Below are positions 44,231 through 53,316 of a stretch of 64,000 bases of DNA, piece by piece. The notes under the pieces were generated by a model. It was not told the origin of the DNA and did no database searches. It saw only the letters and a list, made by a program, of their open reading frames with translations. Position 1 is the stretch's first letter, and every line of letters starts with the position of its first letter. Source of the stretch: Palsa-459 sp963841965 (GTDB taxonomy: Bacteria > Actinomycetota > Acidimicrobiia > Acidimicrobiales > RAAP-2); assembly GCA_963841965.1 (NCBI GenBank), contig CAWJES010000010.1, positions 558,001-622,000 on the forward strand, read 5' to 3'. A program made the position numbers and the translations under genes.

Positions 44231-45716
44231 CTAGGCCCGGCCGGGCGCGAGGTACCTCGGCACGAGGGCGTCCGACCGGGCGAGGCCGAGCCCGGCCTCG
44301 AGCGCGCCGGCGATCGCGAGCATGGTCGCCTCGCCGCCCGGGCGGCTCACGATCGCGAAGCCGACGGGCAGGTCGTCGACGACGCCCATCGGCACCGACG
44401 CGATCGGCCAGCCCGCGATCGCCGGGGCGTGGGTGACCCCCGAGAAGTCCGAGTACGTCTGGCCGAGTGTCAGGTCGCTGCGCCACGAGGGCCCGAAGCA
44501 CGGCGCGACGTAGACGTCGACGCCGGCGAGGGCGGGCTCCAGGCACTGGCCCAGCGCCCAGGCGAGGTTCCGCTCGCGGGCCGGACCGTAGGCGGGGCCG
44601 GCACGGCCCCCGGTCGCGACCGCCTGGTCGAAGTACTCGTGGCCGAAGTGCGCCAGCTCGACGGCGGCGTTGGCGTTCTCGTGGGCGATGGCCTCCTCGA
44701 GCGAGCGTCGGCCCGCCGCCGGGGCGACCCGAGAGGTAGCTGCCGAGGTCGTCGTAGAGCTCGGCGAGCATGACCGCGACCTCGTCGTTGCCCGTCTCCT
44801 CGGTGGTGGACGCGACGGCGACATCGTGCAGCGAGGCGCCCGCGCGCTCGAGGGCGCGCAGCGCCGCCTCGAAGTGGGCGGTCGTCGGGGGGTTCGAGCT
44901 GACGAGCGAGGTCGCGACGCCCACGCGCAGGCCCGCGGCACCGGCCGCCACGCGCTCGGCCACGCCGGGGACCGCCGTCAGGATCTCGTAGAGCAGCGCG
45001 ACGTCCGCGACGGTGCGGCCCATCGGCCCGGCGCTGTCCTGGCTCCTCGCGATCGGGACGATCCCCTGGCCGGGGACGGTGCCGACCGCGGGCTTGATCC
45101 CGACGACGCCGTTGACCGACGCCGGGCAGGTGATCGAGCCGTCGGTCTCGGTGCCCACGGCGAGCGGCGTCAGGCGGGCTGCGAGCGCGGCGCCCGAGCC
45201 TGAGGACGATCCCCCGGCGGATCGGTCGAGCCGGAAGGGGTTGACCGTGAGGCCACCGACCGCCGACCACCCGCTCGTCGACAGCGGCGAGCGCATATTG
45301 GCCCACTGCGAGAGGTTCGTGGCCGCGATGACGACGACCCCGGCCTCGCGCAGCCTCGCGACGAGCGGTGCGTCGGCCACCACGGCGCGTCCGGCGAGCG
45401 ACGTGGCGCCCGCGGACCCGGGCAGGCCGACCGCCTCGATGTTGTCCTTGACCATGATCGGCACGCCGTGCAGCGCGGAGCGCACGGTGCCCGACGCCCG
45501 CTCGGCATCGGCTCGCCGTGCAGCGTCCAGGGCATCGGGTGCGACGGCGAGCACGCTGCGCAGCTCGATCGCGGTCCCGGGCGCGTCGATCGAGGCGATC
45601 CGGTCGAGCAGGGCGGTGACGACGTCGACCGACGTGGTCGCGCCGCCCGCGAGGGCGCTCGCGAGCTGGGTCGCCGTGGCATCGGTGAGCTGCGCTGGGT
45701 CAAGGGGAGTGGTCAC
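44231..45716 (-). CDS. amidase-signature-family amidohydrolase (one apparent frameshift)
   Basis: About 495 residues after correction. The Ser-Ser-Lys triad is visible: the Lys in VPIMVKDNIEAVG, the Gly/Ser-rich block RSAGGSSSGSGAALAA, and the catalytic Ser segment VGTETDGSITCPASVNG. The frame is lost in the CCC run at 44728-44730; removing one base gives LEEAIAHENANAAVELAHFG and a normal C-terminal half ending RYLAPGRA. Enzymes of this family hydrolyse amides, including Glu-tRNA amidation subunits and peptide amidases; the specific substrate is unknown. It lies 48 bp downstream of the Ehr operon on the same strand and could be co-transcribed. Confidence 0.87.
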
Positions 45717-45764
45717 GGTCGCCTTTCGACGCGGTGAGCCTACCGACGCATGCGGCGCATCGGC

Positions 45765-47240
45765 CTAGAGGTCGTTGCCCGCGTAGGAGAGGTTGAAGCT
45801 CTTGTTCACGAGCGGGAAGTCCGGGACGATCGTGTCGGACAGGGAGACCGCGAGCGCAGGCCAGGTGAAGAACGACGGGTCCACGACCGTGCACCTCGTG
45901 ACCGTGCCATCGGCATCGACCTCGACGCGGTGGACGATCGTGCCGCGCCAGCCCTCCGTGATCCCGATGCCGGATCCCGCGGGATCGCGCTCGCCGACGG
46001 TCTGGATCGGCGCGACGGGTCCATCGAGCAGCTGGCCGATCACCGCCATCGAGACGCGTACCTCCTCCACCCGCACGGTGAACCTCGCCATCACGTCGCC
46101 GGCCCGCTCGGTCACGATCCGCAGCGCGGGCACGGCATCGATGAACGGATGGTCGATCCTCGCGTCGACGGCGCGGCCCGACGCCCGGGCGACAGGTCCG
46201 AGCGTGCCGATCTCGGCTGCCTCGGCTGCCCCCAGCACCGCGGTCCCCTCGAACCGGTCGACGACGACGCTGTTCGCGAGCGCGACGTCGACCAGCGACT
46301 CGAACCGCTCTGCGATCTCGGTGAGCTCCGCTCGTGACGGCAGCCGGCGCACCGACGTCGTGCCGGGAAGGATCGCACCGCGGAGCAGCCGGTGCCCGGT
46401 GACCTCCTCGTTGAGCCGCAGCAGCGTCTCTCGCAGGAGCAGCGCCCTCGCCTGGGCGACGCCGAAGCCGACGTCGTTGCACATCGCGCCGATGTCCGAG
46501 ACGTGGTTGTAGAGACGCTCGAGCTCCAGGAGCACGGCCCGGTCGCGAAGCGCCTCCGACGGAACGGCGATGCCCATCGCCTCCTCGTAGGCCATCACGA
46601 AGGCGAGGCAGTGGCCGACCGCCGTGTCCCCGCTCAGCCGCTCGGCGAGCTCGATGCCGCGCGCGGGGCCCCGGCCCTCGAAGAGGCGTTCCATGCCGCG
46701 GTGCAGGAACCACAGCCTCGCGGTCATCTTCAGGATCGTCTCGCCGACGACCGTGAACCGGAAGTGACCGGGCTCGATGAGCCCGGCGTGCACGGGCCCG
46801 ACGGGGATCTCGTAGGCGCCGTGGCCCTCGAGCTCGACGAACGGGAACGTGCCTGGGTGCTCGGTCGCCTCGGCGGCCTCGTTCGCACCGCGCCGCATCG
46901 GGTGCCAGCCCGCGGGCCAGTGGTTGTGCAGGACGAGCGGGTGGAAGAACGGGTGGCCCGTCGCCACGACGCCGAACAGGTCGTGCATCTCGCGCTCGAA
47001 CCGGCCGGCGGGGAACGAGCGGCCGGCGAGGGTCGGGACGGCGGGCGCGACGGGATCGCAGCGGACGTGGAGCTCGACGCGCCGGTCGGGCGAGGCGGCG
47101 AGGAACAGGTAGACGACCCGCACCGCGTCGCCGTCGTCGTGCGCCGCGACCAGCGCGATGCGGAACCCGTCGTCGAGCAGCGCGCCTGCGCTCCCGACGA
47201 GGTCCTCCGCCTCGATGGCACGGATATCGCGGCGGGTCAC
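45765..47240 (-). CDS. HycE/NuoCD-like large subunit without Ni-binding cysteines
   Basis: The 491 residues fuse an N-terminal 30-kDa (NuoC-like) domain, with the signature FEREMHDLFGVVATGHP, to a 49-kDa (NuoD/NiFe large subunit-like) domain. In NiFe hydrogenases the first metal motif reads R-x-C-G-x-C-x-x-x-H; here the aligned segment is RLSGDTAVGH (residues 201-210), with Ser203 and Thr206 in place of both Cys. The C-terminal DPCxxC is replaced by NLSYAGND, with Ser485 and Gly488. So no NiFe site can form. This is the last gene of the operon, and its GTG overlaps the HycQ stop. It probably forms the hydrophilic arm with the NuoB-like subunit. Confidence 0.9.
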   Translation of the reverse strand: MTRRDIRAIEAEDLVGSAGALLDDGFRIALVAAHDDGDAVRVVYLFLAASPDRRVELHVRCDPVAPAVPTLAGRSFPAGRFEREMHDLFGVVATGHPFFHPLVLHNHWPAGWHPMRRGANEAAEATEHPGTFPFVELEGHGAYEIPVGPVHAGLIEPGHFRFTVVGETILKMTARLWFLHRGMERLFEGRGPARGIELAERLSGDTAVGHCLAFVMAYEEAMGIAVPSEALRDRAVLLELERLYNHVSDIGAMCNDVGFGVAQARALLLRETLLRLNEEVTGHRLLRGAILPGTTSVRRLPSRAELTEIAERFESLVDVALANSVVVDRFEGTAVLGAAEAAEIGTLGPVARASGRAVDARIDHPFIDAVPALRIVTERAGDVMARFTVRVEEVRVSMAVIGQLLDGPVAPIQTVGERDPAGSGIGITEGWRGTIVHRVEVDADGTVTRCTVVDPSFFTWPALAVSLSDTIVPDFPLVNKSFNLSYAGNDL

Positions 47241-48712
47241 GGCGCCACCACGCGCGCGGCCGCATGGAGCAGCGATTGCAGCGGCCAAGCCACGACGCCG
47301 ATCACCGCGCAGGCGACGAGGGCCGTCACGAGCGGGGCCACGACCGACCGGGGCGTGGCGACGGCGACGGTCCCGTCGTCGGGGTCGCCCAGGAGGAGCC
47401 TGCGGCTGTGCCCCGCCATCGCGGCGAAGATCACGCAGAGGCAGCCGAGTGCGACCACCACGACCCACCAGAGCCCGGCGTCGGCCTCCGCGCGGAACAT
47501 GGTGAACTCGCTGATGAAGAGGCTGAAGGGCGGGAACCCGACGATGGCGAGGATCCCCACGCCGAAGATCCCCCCGAGAGCGGGACGCCGTGCGAGCAGC
47601 GACCCCACCGTGGCGATCTCGCTCGTGTGCTCGGCCTGGTGGATCTCGCCCGACGTGAGGAAGAGGACGGCCTTGGTGAGCCCGTGGCCGAGGATGTGCA
47701 GGAGCACCGCGGCGATCGCGAGGGTGCTGCCGGCCGCCGCACCGAGCGCGAGCAGGCCCATGTGCTCGATGCTCGAGTACGCCAGCATCCGCTTGTAGTC
47801 CCGCTGCGCGATGAGGAGCGACGCTGCCGCCAGCAGCGACGCCAGCCCCACGACCACCAGCAGCGTCCTGGGGAACGCGGGACCGAGCGCCGCGTCGGCG
47901 ATCGCCTTGAACCGGAGCAGCGCGTAGAACGCGACGGTCAGCAGGACCCCGGACATGAGCGCGGAGACCGGTGCGGGCGCCTGGCTGTGGGCGTCGGGCA
48001 GCCAGCTGTGCATGGGTGCCAGCCCGACCTTCGTGCCGTAGCCGAGGACGAGGAGGGCCATGGCGAGCCGCATGACATTCGGATCGAGGTGCTTGGCGAT
48101 CGCCATGAGCGAGGTCCAGTTGAGCGTCCCGACGCCGTGCGCGACGCTCGGTCCTCCGCCGGGGTGGATCGCGGCGAAGTACACGAGCACCGTCCCGAGG
48201 AACGCGAGCGCGATGCCCACCGAGCACAGGACCACGTACTTCCACGACGCCTCGAGAGCACCATCGGTTCGGCGGTGCCCGACGAGGAACGTGGTCGCGA
48301 TGGTCGTCGCCTCGACCGCGACCCACAGCACCCCGAGGTTCGCTGCCAGCACCGCGCCGAGCATGCAGGTCACGAAGACCTGAACGAGCACGGCGTAGAG
48401 CGACGCATGGCGGTCCGTGCACCGGTCGGCCTCGCGCTCGATGCGCAGGTAGCGGACCGACTGGATCGCCGCGAGCGTCGTGATCGCCCCGATGACCAGC
48501 ACCATGAACGCGCTGAGGGCATCGGCGCGCACCGCGCCGCCGAGCGAGTGCTGGACATGGCCCCGCGAGGTCGTGACCGCGAGCGCGATGCCGAGCGCGA
48601 GCACGACGGCGTCAGCGCCGGCGGCCACCCAGCCCACCCACGGCCGCCATGGCACGACGAGGGCGACGAGGCCCGCTGCCAGCGGGAAGACCAGGACGAG
48701 GAGCGTCAGCAT
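47237..48712 (-). CDS. HycQ/HyfF-like proton-translocating membrane subunit
   Basis: The 491 residues carry about 14 transmembrane helices of the Mrp/NuoLMN antiporter family. Diagnostic blocks are LWVAVEATTIATTFLVG with the conserved Glu, APMHSWLPDAHSQAPAPVSALMSG and YKRMLAYSSIEHMG with the broken helix Lys region. It resembles HyfF and mycobacterial Rv0086. It would conduct protons or sodium ions. The start overlaps the HycP stop by one base. Confidence 0.9.
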   Translation of the reverse strand: MLTLLVLVFPLAAGLVALVVPWRPWVGWVAAGADAVVLALGIALAVTTSRGHVQHSLGGAVRADALSAFMVLVIGAITTLAAIQSVRYLRIEREADRCTDRHASLYAVLVQVFVTCMLGAVLAANLGVLWVAVEATTIATTFLVGHRRTDGALEASWKYVVLCSVGIALAFLGTVLVYFAAIHPGGGPSVAHGVGTLNWTSLMAIAKHLDPNVMRLAMALLVLGYGTKVGLAPMHSWLPDAHSQAPAPVSALMSGVLLTVAFYALLRFKAIADAALGPAFPRTLLVVVGLASLLAAASLLIAQRDYKRMLAYSSIEHMGLLALGAAAGSTLAIAAVLLHILGHGLTKAVLFLTSGEIHQAEHTSEIATVGSLLARRPALGGIFGVGILAIVGFPPFSLFISEFTMFRAEADAGLWWVVVVALGCLCVIFAAMAGHSRRLLLGDPDDGTVAVATPRSVVAPLVTALVACAVIGVVAWPLQSLLHAAARVVAP

Positions 48713-49365
48713 CAGTCGTGCAACTCGGTCAGCTCGTCGAGCTCGAACGATCCGAACCGCGACCCGAGCGAGGTCGCCAGCACCTGCAGCACGACGACGA
48801 CGAGCAGGACGTCGAGGGATGCGCCGAGCTCGACGATGAGCGGGACGCCCGAGGTCACGAGGAAGGTCACGAGCGCGATGCCGTTGTCGACGACCAGCAG
48901 CCCGACGATCTGGCTGACGGTGCGCTGCCGGGTGACCAGGAGGAAGTACCCGACGAGGACGGTCGCCACGCCCAGGGGGACGAGCCGCGTCGCCGGGCTC
49001 GGATCGAGGGCGATGATCTTCGAGCTGACGACGTACGACAGCACGATGAGTGCCGCCGCGGCGACGAGGGACGCGGGGATGTTCACGAGCGGCGTGGTCT
49101 CGCGGCTCCGAGGGTCCTTCCGAAGCACGCGCCGCAGCAGGAGGGGCACGACGAGCCCCTTGGCCGCGAGCACGAGGAGTGCCGTGGCCCCGAGGGCGAG
49201 ATCGCGCTGGTGGATCGCGAGGTCCCCCGCCACGATGCCGAGGCAGACGCCCTGGACGGCGAGGATCGTGACGATGGCGCGGACGTCGCGGCGCCACAGC
49301 GTGACCACCGCGCACACCAGCACCGCGCCGGCTGCGATCTCGAGCACCTCGAGGTAGAGCGTCAT
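48712..49365 (-). CDS. HycP/HyfE-like membrane subunit
   Basis: The 217 residues are nearly all hydrophobic, with six or so helices. The pattern YLEVLEIAAGAVLVCAV, LAAKGLVVPLLLRRVL and LLVVDNGIALVTFLV matches the HyfE/NuoK-like subunit of hydrogenase-4-type complexes; its length is near that of Rv0085. It overlaps its neighbours on both sides (ATGA type), so stoichiometric translation is likely. Confidence 0.85.
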   Translation of the reverse strand: MTLYLEVLEIAAGAVLVCAVVTLWRRDVRAIVTILAVQGVCLGIVAGDLAIHQRDLALGATALLVLAAKGLVVPLLLRRVLRKDPRSRETTPLVNIPASLVAAAALIVLSYVVSSKIIALDPSPATRLVPLGVATVLVGYFLLVTRQRTVSQIVGLLVVDNGIALVTFLVTSGVPLIVELGASLDVLLVVVVLQVLATSLGSRFGSFELDELTELHD

Positions 49366-50333
49366 CGCGTCACGAGTCCCGTGACGACCGCGAGCACCGC
49401 GAGCACGAACCCGCCCGCGAGCAGCTCGGGCACCCGGAAGAGCCGCAGCTTCGCCGTGCGGACCTCGACGAGCGCGATCACGACGACGATGACCGTGACC
49501 TTGAGGCCAAGCGCGACGAGCCCGATCGCGATGGCTGCGGGGGAGAACGACGTCGCGACGCCCCACGGGAAGAAGAGGTTGGCGATCAGGGCGACGAGGA
49601 GCCCGAGGCGCATGGCCTGGCCCACCGTGACGAGCGCGAGGTCGGGGCCGGCGTACTCAAGCACCATCGCCTCGTGGATCATCGTGAGCTCGAGGTGGGT
49701 CGAGGGATTGTCGACGGGGAGCCTGCCCGTCTCGGCGAGGACGACGATGCTCAGCGCCCCGAGCGCGAGGAGCCGTTCGGGGCTGGCGGCCCACGCGGGG
49801 TGCGCAAGGGTCCCCGCGACGATCGCCGGGAGGTTGGTGCTGCCCGCCTGGATGGCGAGGGCGACCACCGCCACGAGGAGCGCGGGCTCGGCGAGGGCGC
49901 CGATCGTCATGGCGCGGCTCGCGCCCATGCCGCCGAACGCGGTCCCCGTGTCGAGGCCGCCGATCGCCAGCGCGACCGATCCCGCGAGCAGGAGCGACAC
50001 GACCACGAGGAGGTCCGCGCTCTCCGACAGCGCCGGCGACGTCGAGATGAGCGGGGAGATGGCGACCGCGACGACGACGGAGGCCGCGACCACGAAGGGG
50101 ACGATCGGCAGGGCGGCGCTGGCGTGCTCCGCATGGACCCGTTCCTTCGTGAGGAGCTTTCGCAGGTCCAGCAGCGGCTGGCGGATCGGCGCGCCGACCC
50201 GGCCCTCGACGCGCGCGCGGACCTTCGCCATGAGGCCGAGCGCGAGCGGCGCGCCGAGGACCAGGGCGATCACCTGGACCACCGAGATCGCGATCCCGCT
50301 CCAGACGTGAACCGTCGAGACGGTCGCGGTCAC
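49362..50333 (-). CDS. HycD/HyfC-like (NuoH-type) membrane subunit
   Basis: The 323 residues have about eight helices. The diagnostic block is AETGRLPVDNPSTHLELTMIHEAMVLEYAG, the NuoH/HycD loop that contacts the quinone- or active-site-side hydrophilic arm. The first cytosolic loop, KVRARVEGRVGAPIRQPLLDLRKL, also fits. It anchors the hydrophilic subunits. Its GTG overlaps the preceding stop by four bases. Confidence 0.9.
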   Translation of the reverse strand: MTATVSTVHVWSGIAISVVQVIALVLGAPLALGLMAKVRARVEGRVGAPIRQPLLDLRKLLTKERVHAEHASAALPIVPFVVAASVVVAVAISPLISTSPALSESADLLVVVSLLLAGSVALAIGGLDTGTAFGGMGASRAMTIGALAEPALLVAVVALAIQAGSTNLPAIVAGTLAHPAWAASPERLLALGALSIVVLAETGRLPVDNPSTHLELTMIHEAMVLEYAGPDLALVTVGQAMRLGLLVALIANLFFPWGVATSFSPAAIAIGLVALGLKVTVIVVVIALVEVRTAKLRLFRVPELLAGGFVLAVLAVVTGLVTR

Positions 50334-52327
50334 GCGAGCACCACGAGGACGATGACGAGGGCGACGAAGCTGAAGGCCAGGTAGCGGTGCACGCTGCCGT
50401 TCTGCGCGCGCCGCGCGACGGTGCCCCACCACGCAAGCGCACTGATCACCGGTCGGTACAGGGAGCGCTCGACGGCGTCGTCCACGCGGTTCGAGTAGGT
50501 CACCGCCTGGGTGTAGAACCGCGATTCCGCGGCGTGGGTCACCTCGAGGTCGTTGTCGGGCCGCAGCACGTCGGTGAACACGCGCTGCAGCGGCTCGCCG
50601 AAGGCGGTGGCCGTGTACTGCATGCGGGCGGTCTGCACCTCGCGGCCGGACCCCCAGGCCTCCGCGCGGCGAGTCGCCCGGTTGGCGACGACCCGCAGGG
50701 TCATCCAGATCGCGCCGAGGCCCGCGACGATGGCGATCGCGAGGAGCGCCGGCTCGATCGCGCCGTTGAACCCGGAGAGGTCGAGGCCCGCGCCCGGGAC
50801 CACCGGGCTCGCCGACGGCAGTGCGAATCCGGCGTTCGCGGCACGGGCCACCATCGGGATGACCAGGCCCGGCACGAGGCCGAGCAGCAGGCACGGGAGG
50901 GCCAGGATCCCCATGGCGAGGCGCATCGTGGGAGCCACCTCACGAGCCTCCGCGGCACCCTGCGTGCGAGGTCGACCGAGGAAGCCGATGCCGAGGGCCT
51001 TCACGAAGGCGACGGCAGTGAGGCCAGCCGCGAGCGCGAGCGCGACGACGCCGACGAGCAGTGCGATCACCGTGGCGGTGCTCGTGTCGGAGAATCCGTG
51101 GAGCAGCCCCTGGAGCAGGAGCCACTCGCCTGCGAATCCGCTGAAGGGCGGCAGCGCGATGATGGCGAGCGCCGCGACGCAGAAGAGCACGGTGGTCGCG
51201 GCCATCGGCCGGGCCAGGCCCCCGAGGCGGTCGAGGTCGCGTGTGCCGGTGGCGCGCTCCGCGGCCCCGGCTGCGAGGAACAGGCACCCCTTGAACGAGG
51301 CGTGGGCGACGACGAAGAACAGCGCCGCCACCATCGAGAGGGTCGCGGCGTGCGGATGACCGGTCGTGCGCAGCGCGCCCGCGGCGCCGACGCCGATCAG
51401 CACGAGGCCCATGCTGTCGATCGTCGAGTACGCGAGAAGCCGCTTCAGGTCCGAGCTCGCGGTCGCGTGCAGCGCGCCGTAGAGGGCGGAGACGACCCCG
51501 AGGGCGAGGACCACCAGCCACCACCACAGGACGCCGCCATCAAGGAGGTCGCCACCGACTCGGATGATGCCGTAGATGCCGAGGCTGACCATCGCACCGG
51601 ACATGAGCGCCGACACGGGGCTCGGCGCCTCGGGGTGCGCGCGCGGCAGCCAGACGTGCAGCGGGACCGCCCCGGCCTTCGAGGCGAAGCCGAGGAGGAC
51701 GAGCACGAACGCGATCGAGCGGATGGGAATCGAGATCGACGGTGCGTGCGCGCGGATCGCGGTGAAGTCCTGCCCTCCGCTGTGCGCCGCGAGCAGCAGG
51801 AGGCCGAGGAGGATCGCCGCCGCGCCGGCCTGGGTCATCGCTCCGTACCATCGGGCGGCGTCCAGGGCCTGAGCTCGGCGGCGGTGCTCGGCGAGCAGCA
51901 GGAGCAGCGAGGTGACGGCCATCATCTCCCACGCGAAGAGCAGCGTGGCGACGCTCGAGGCCGCCGGCACGCAGAGCAGGGACGTGACGAAGAGGGCGAA
52001 GCTCACGACGGCCGTGCGACTGCGAAGCGGACCGTGCGCGTAGCCGATCGAGTAGATCGCCGCGGCGAATCCGACGAACGCGGTCGTCGCGATGAAGAGG
52101 GCCGCGAGCGGGTCGAGGCGCAGCTCGATCCCGTTCATCGGGAGCAGCGCCGCGGTGTGGGCCGTTGACACGTGCCCGGAGCGGAGCTCTGCGACCGCAC
52201 CGAGGAAGGCGAGGACGCACGCGCCGGCGACCAGGAGGCAGGACACGGGGACCCGGAGGTGCACGGGCAGTGCAGCCGCCGCGGCCGCCAGTGCGCCCAG
52301 GGCGAGTCCCAGCAGCAGGAGCGTCAT
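50330..52327 (-). CDS. HyfB/NuoL-like proton-translocating membrane subunit
   Basis: The 665 residues have some 14-16 transmembrane helices with the antiporter-family blocks LLFAWEMMAVTSLLLLLAEH (conserved Glu), GAVPLHVWLPRAHPEAPSPVSALMSG and DLKRLLAYSTIDSMG. A long C-terminal part ends in one more helix (VHRYLAFSFVALVIVLVVLA). It is comparable to HyfB and mycobacterial Rv0083. Two antiporter-like subunits (this and HycQ) suggest at least two ion channels. ATG 52327 lies 2 bp after the small-subunit stop. Confidence 0.9.
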   Translation of the reverse strand: MTLLLLGLALGALAAAAAALPVHLRVPVSCLLVAGACVLAFLGAVAELRSGHVSTAHTAALLPMNGIELRLDPLAALFIATTAFVGFAAAIYSIGYAHGPLRSRTAVVSFALFVTSLLCVPAASSVATLLFAWEMMAVTSLLLLLAEHRRRAQALDAARWYGAMTQAGAAAILLGLLLLAAHSGGQDFTAIRAHAPSISIPIRSIAFVLVLLGFASKAGAVPLHVWLPRAHPEAPSPVSALMSGAMVSLGIYGIIRVGGDLLDGGVLWWWLVVLALGVVSALYGALHATASSDLKRLLAYSTIDSMGLVLIGVGAAGALRTTGHPHAATLSMVAALFFVVAHASFKGCLFLAAGAAERATGTRDLDRLGGLARPMAATTVLFCVAALAIIALPPFSGFAGEWLLLQGLLHGFSDTSTATVIALLVGVVALALAAGLTAVAFVKALGIGFLGRPRTQGAAEAREVAPTMRLAMGILALPCLLLGLVPGLVIPMVARAANAGFALPSASPVVPGAGLDLSGFNGAIEPALLAIAIVAGLGAIWMTLRVVANRATRRAEAWGSGREVQTARMQYTATAFGEPLQRVFTDVLRPDNDLEVTHAAESRFYTQAVTYSNRVDDAVERSLYRPVISALAWWGTVARRAQNGSVHRYLAFSFVALVIVLVVLA

Positions 52328-52329
52328 CG

Positions 52330-52809
52330 TCAACGTCCGGTCAGACCCCGGAGCGCCTCGGTGATCGCGGCGGGGTGGGGCGGGCACCCCGGTATCTCGA
52401 CATCCGCCGCGATGACGTCCGAGAGCCTCGAGGCGACGCCGTAGCCGTCGGCGAACGCACCACCCGAGACGGCGCAGTCCCCGCACGCGACAACCACGCG
52501 GGGCTCGGGCACCGCGTCGAGCGTCTTGCGAAGTGGACCGTCCATGTTCCTCGTCACGACCCCGGTGACGAGGAGCCCGTCTGCATGACGGGGCGAGGCG
52601 ACGAGGCGCGCGCCGTACCGGCCTGCGTCGTAGGTGGGAGCGAAGGCGGAGGTGATCTCGAGCTCGCAGCCGTTGCAGGAGCCTGCATCGACGTGGCGGA
52701 GCTGCAGGGAGCCCCGGAATCTCCCATCCGAGTCAGCCTCATCGGGCTTGGGAGCCGGTTCGGTCGCGGGCGTCGCGAACAGCGACCGGATCGCGGAGCG
52801 TGGTCGCAT
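52330..52809 (-). CDS. NuoB/HyfI-like Fe-S small subunit
   Basis: The 159 residues have the small-subunit Fe-S ligand set: Cys45 and Cys48 in DAGSCNGCELEI, Cys112 in CGDCAVSGG and Cys142 in IPGCPPHP. These bind the proximal [4Fe-4S] cluster (N2-like) in NiFe hydrogenases and complex I. The DNA reading permits a TTG start at 52827, but ATG 52809 is more plausible and leaves the operator in the promoter. It is the first structural gene of the operon, 72 bp after the ArsR stop. Confidence 0.9.
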   Translation of the reverse strand: MRPRSAIRSLFATPATEPAPKPDEADSDGRFRGSLQLRHVDAGSCNGCELEITSAFAPTYDAGRYGARLVASPRHADGLLVTGVVTRNMDGPLRKTLDAVPEPRVVVACGDCAVSGGAFADGYGVASRLSDVIAADVEIPGCPPHPAAITEALRGLTGR

Positions 52810-52822
52810 GAATGACGATCTT

Positions 52823-52840
52823 ATCAAATGGTCAATTGAT
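52823..52840. promoter_or_regulatory. probable ArsR operator, internal site
   Basis: ATCAAATGGTCAATTGAT: ATCAA and TTGAT form an inverted repeat with 8 bases between. It lies 14 bp before the start of the Fe-S subunit. It shares 15 of 18 bases with the site at 53317-53334. Confidence 0.65.
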
Positions 52841-52881
52841 GATTCGAACGGACGAAGGACAGAGGAGGAGCTTCGGGTTGC

Positions 52882-53241
52882 TCAGGAGGGATCGTGCTGC
52901 GGGCGGTCGGCGAAGTCGAGCCCGGCGAGCTCCTCGAGCAGCTGGCTCGATTCGGCGAGCGACGAGGTGAGGATGGCCTTGGCGATCTCCAGGAGATCGA
53001 AGATGCGCCTGTCGGTGACCGAGTAGATGACGCTCGAGCCCTCCTTGCGCGTGCTCAGGATGTTGGCTCGGCGCAGGACCCCCAGCTGCTGGGAGAGGTG
53101 CGACGACTCGAGGCCCACCTGGGGGATGAGCTCGCCGACAGACTGCTCGCCATCGCGGAGCAGCTCGAGGATCCTGATCCGAGCAGGGTGACCGAGCGTC
53201 TTGAAGAAGTCAGCCTTGACCTGGTAGATCGGACGCGTCAT
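52882..53241 (-). CDS. ArsR-family regulator (Rv0081-like)
   Basis: The 119 residues contain a winged helix-turn-helix with ADFFKTLGHPARIRILELL, SVGELIPQVGLESSHLSQQLGVLR and a wing (STRKEGSSVIYSV). The As/Cd-binding Cys pair of metal sensors is absent; no Cys is present at all. From memory the sequence strongly resembles mycobacterial Rv0081, a hypoxia-linked regulator heading the same gene set. It is the first gene of the operon and should bind the two 18-bp sites, giving autoregulation. Confidence 0.88.
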   Translation of the reverse strand: MTRPIYQVKADFFKTLGHPARIRILELLRDGEQSVGELIPQVGLESSHLSQQLGVLRRANILSTRKEGSSVIYSVTDRRIFDLLEIAKAILTSSLAESSQLLEELAGLDFADRPQHDPS

Positions 53242-53316
53242 CGCCGTGCGCCCGCGACGGTCGTGGCTGAGGCCGCGTTCGCGGCCGACGGGTGGGCGGT
53301 CTCAGTTGAGGAACAC

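Noticed and set aside
45765..52809. a functional hydrogen-evolving or formate hydrogenlyase complex
   Set aside because: The large subunit lacks all four Ni-ligating Cys, and no maturation or formate dehydrogenase gene is present in the window.
52810..52827. TTG start for the Fe-S subunit at 52827
   Set aside because: It would place the start inside the operator; ATG 52809 gives a normal N terminus.
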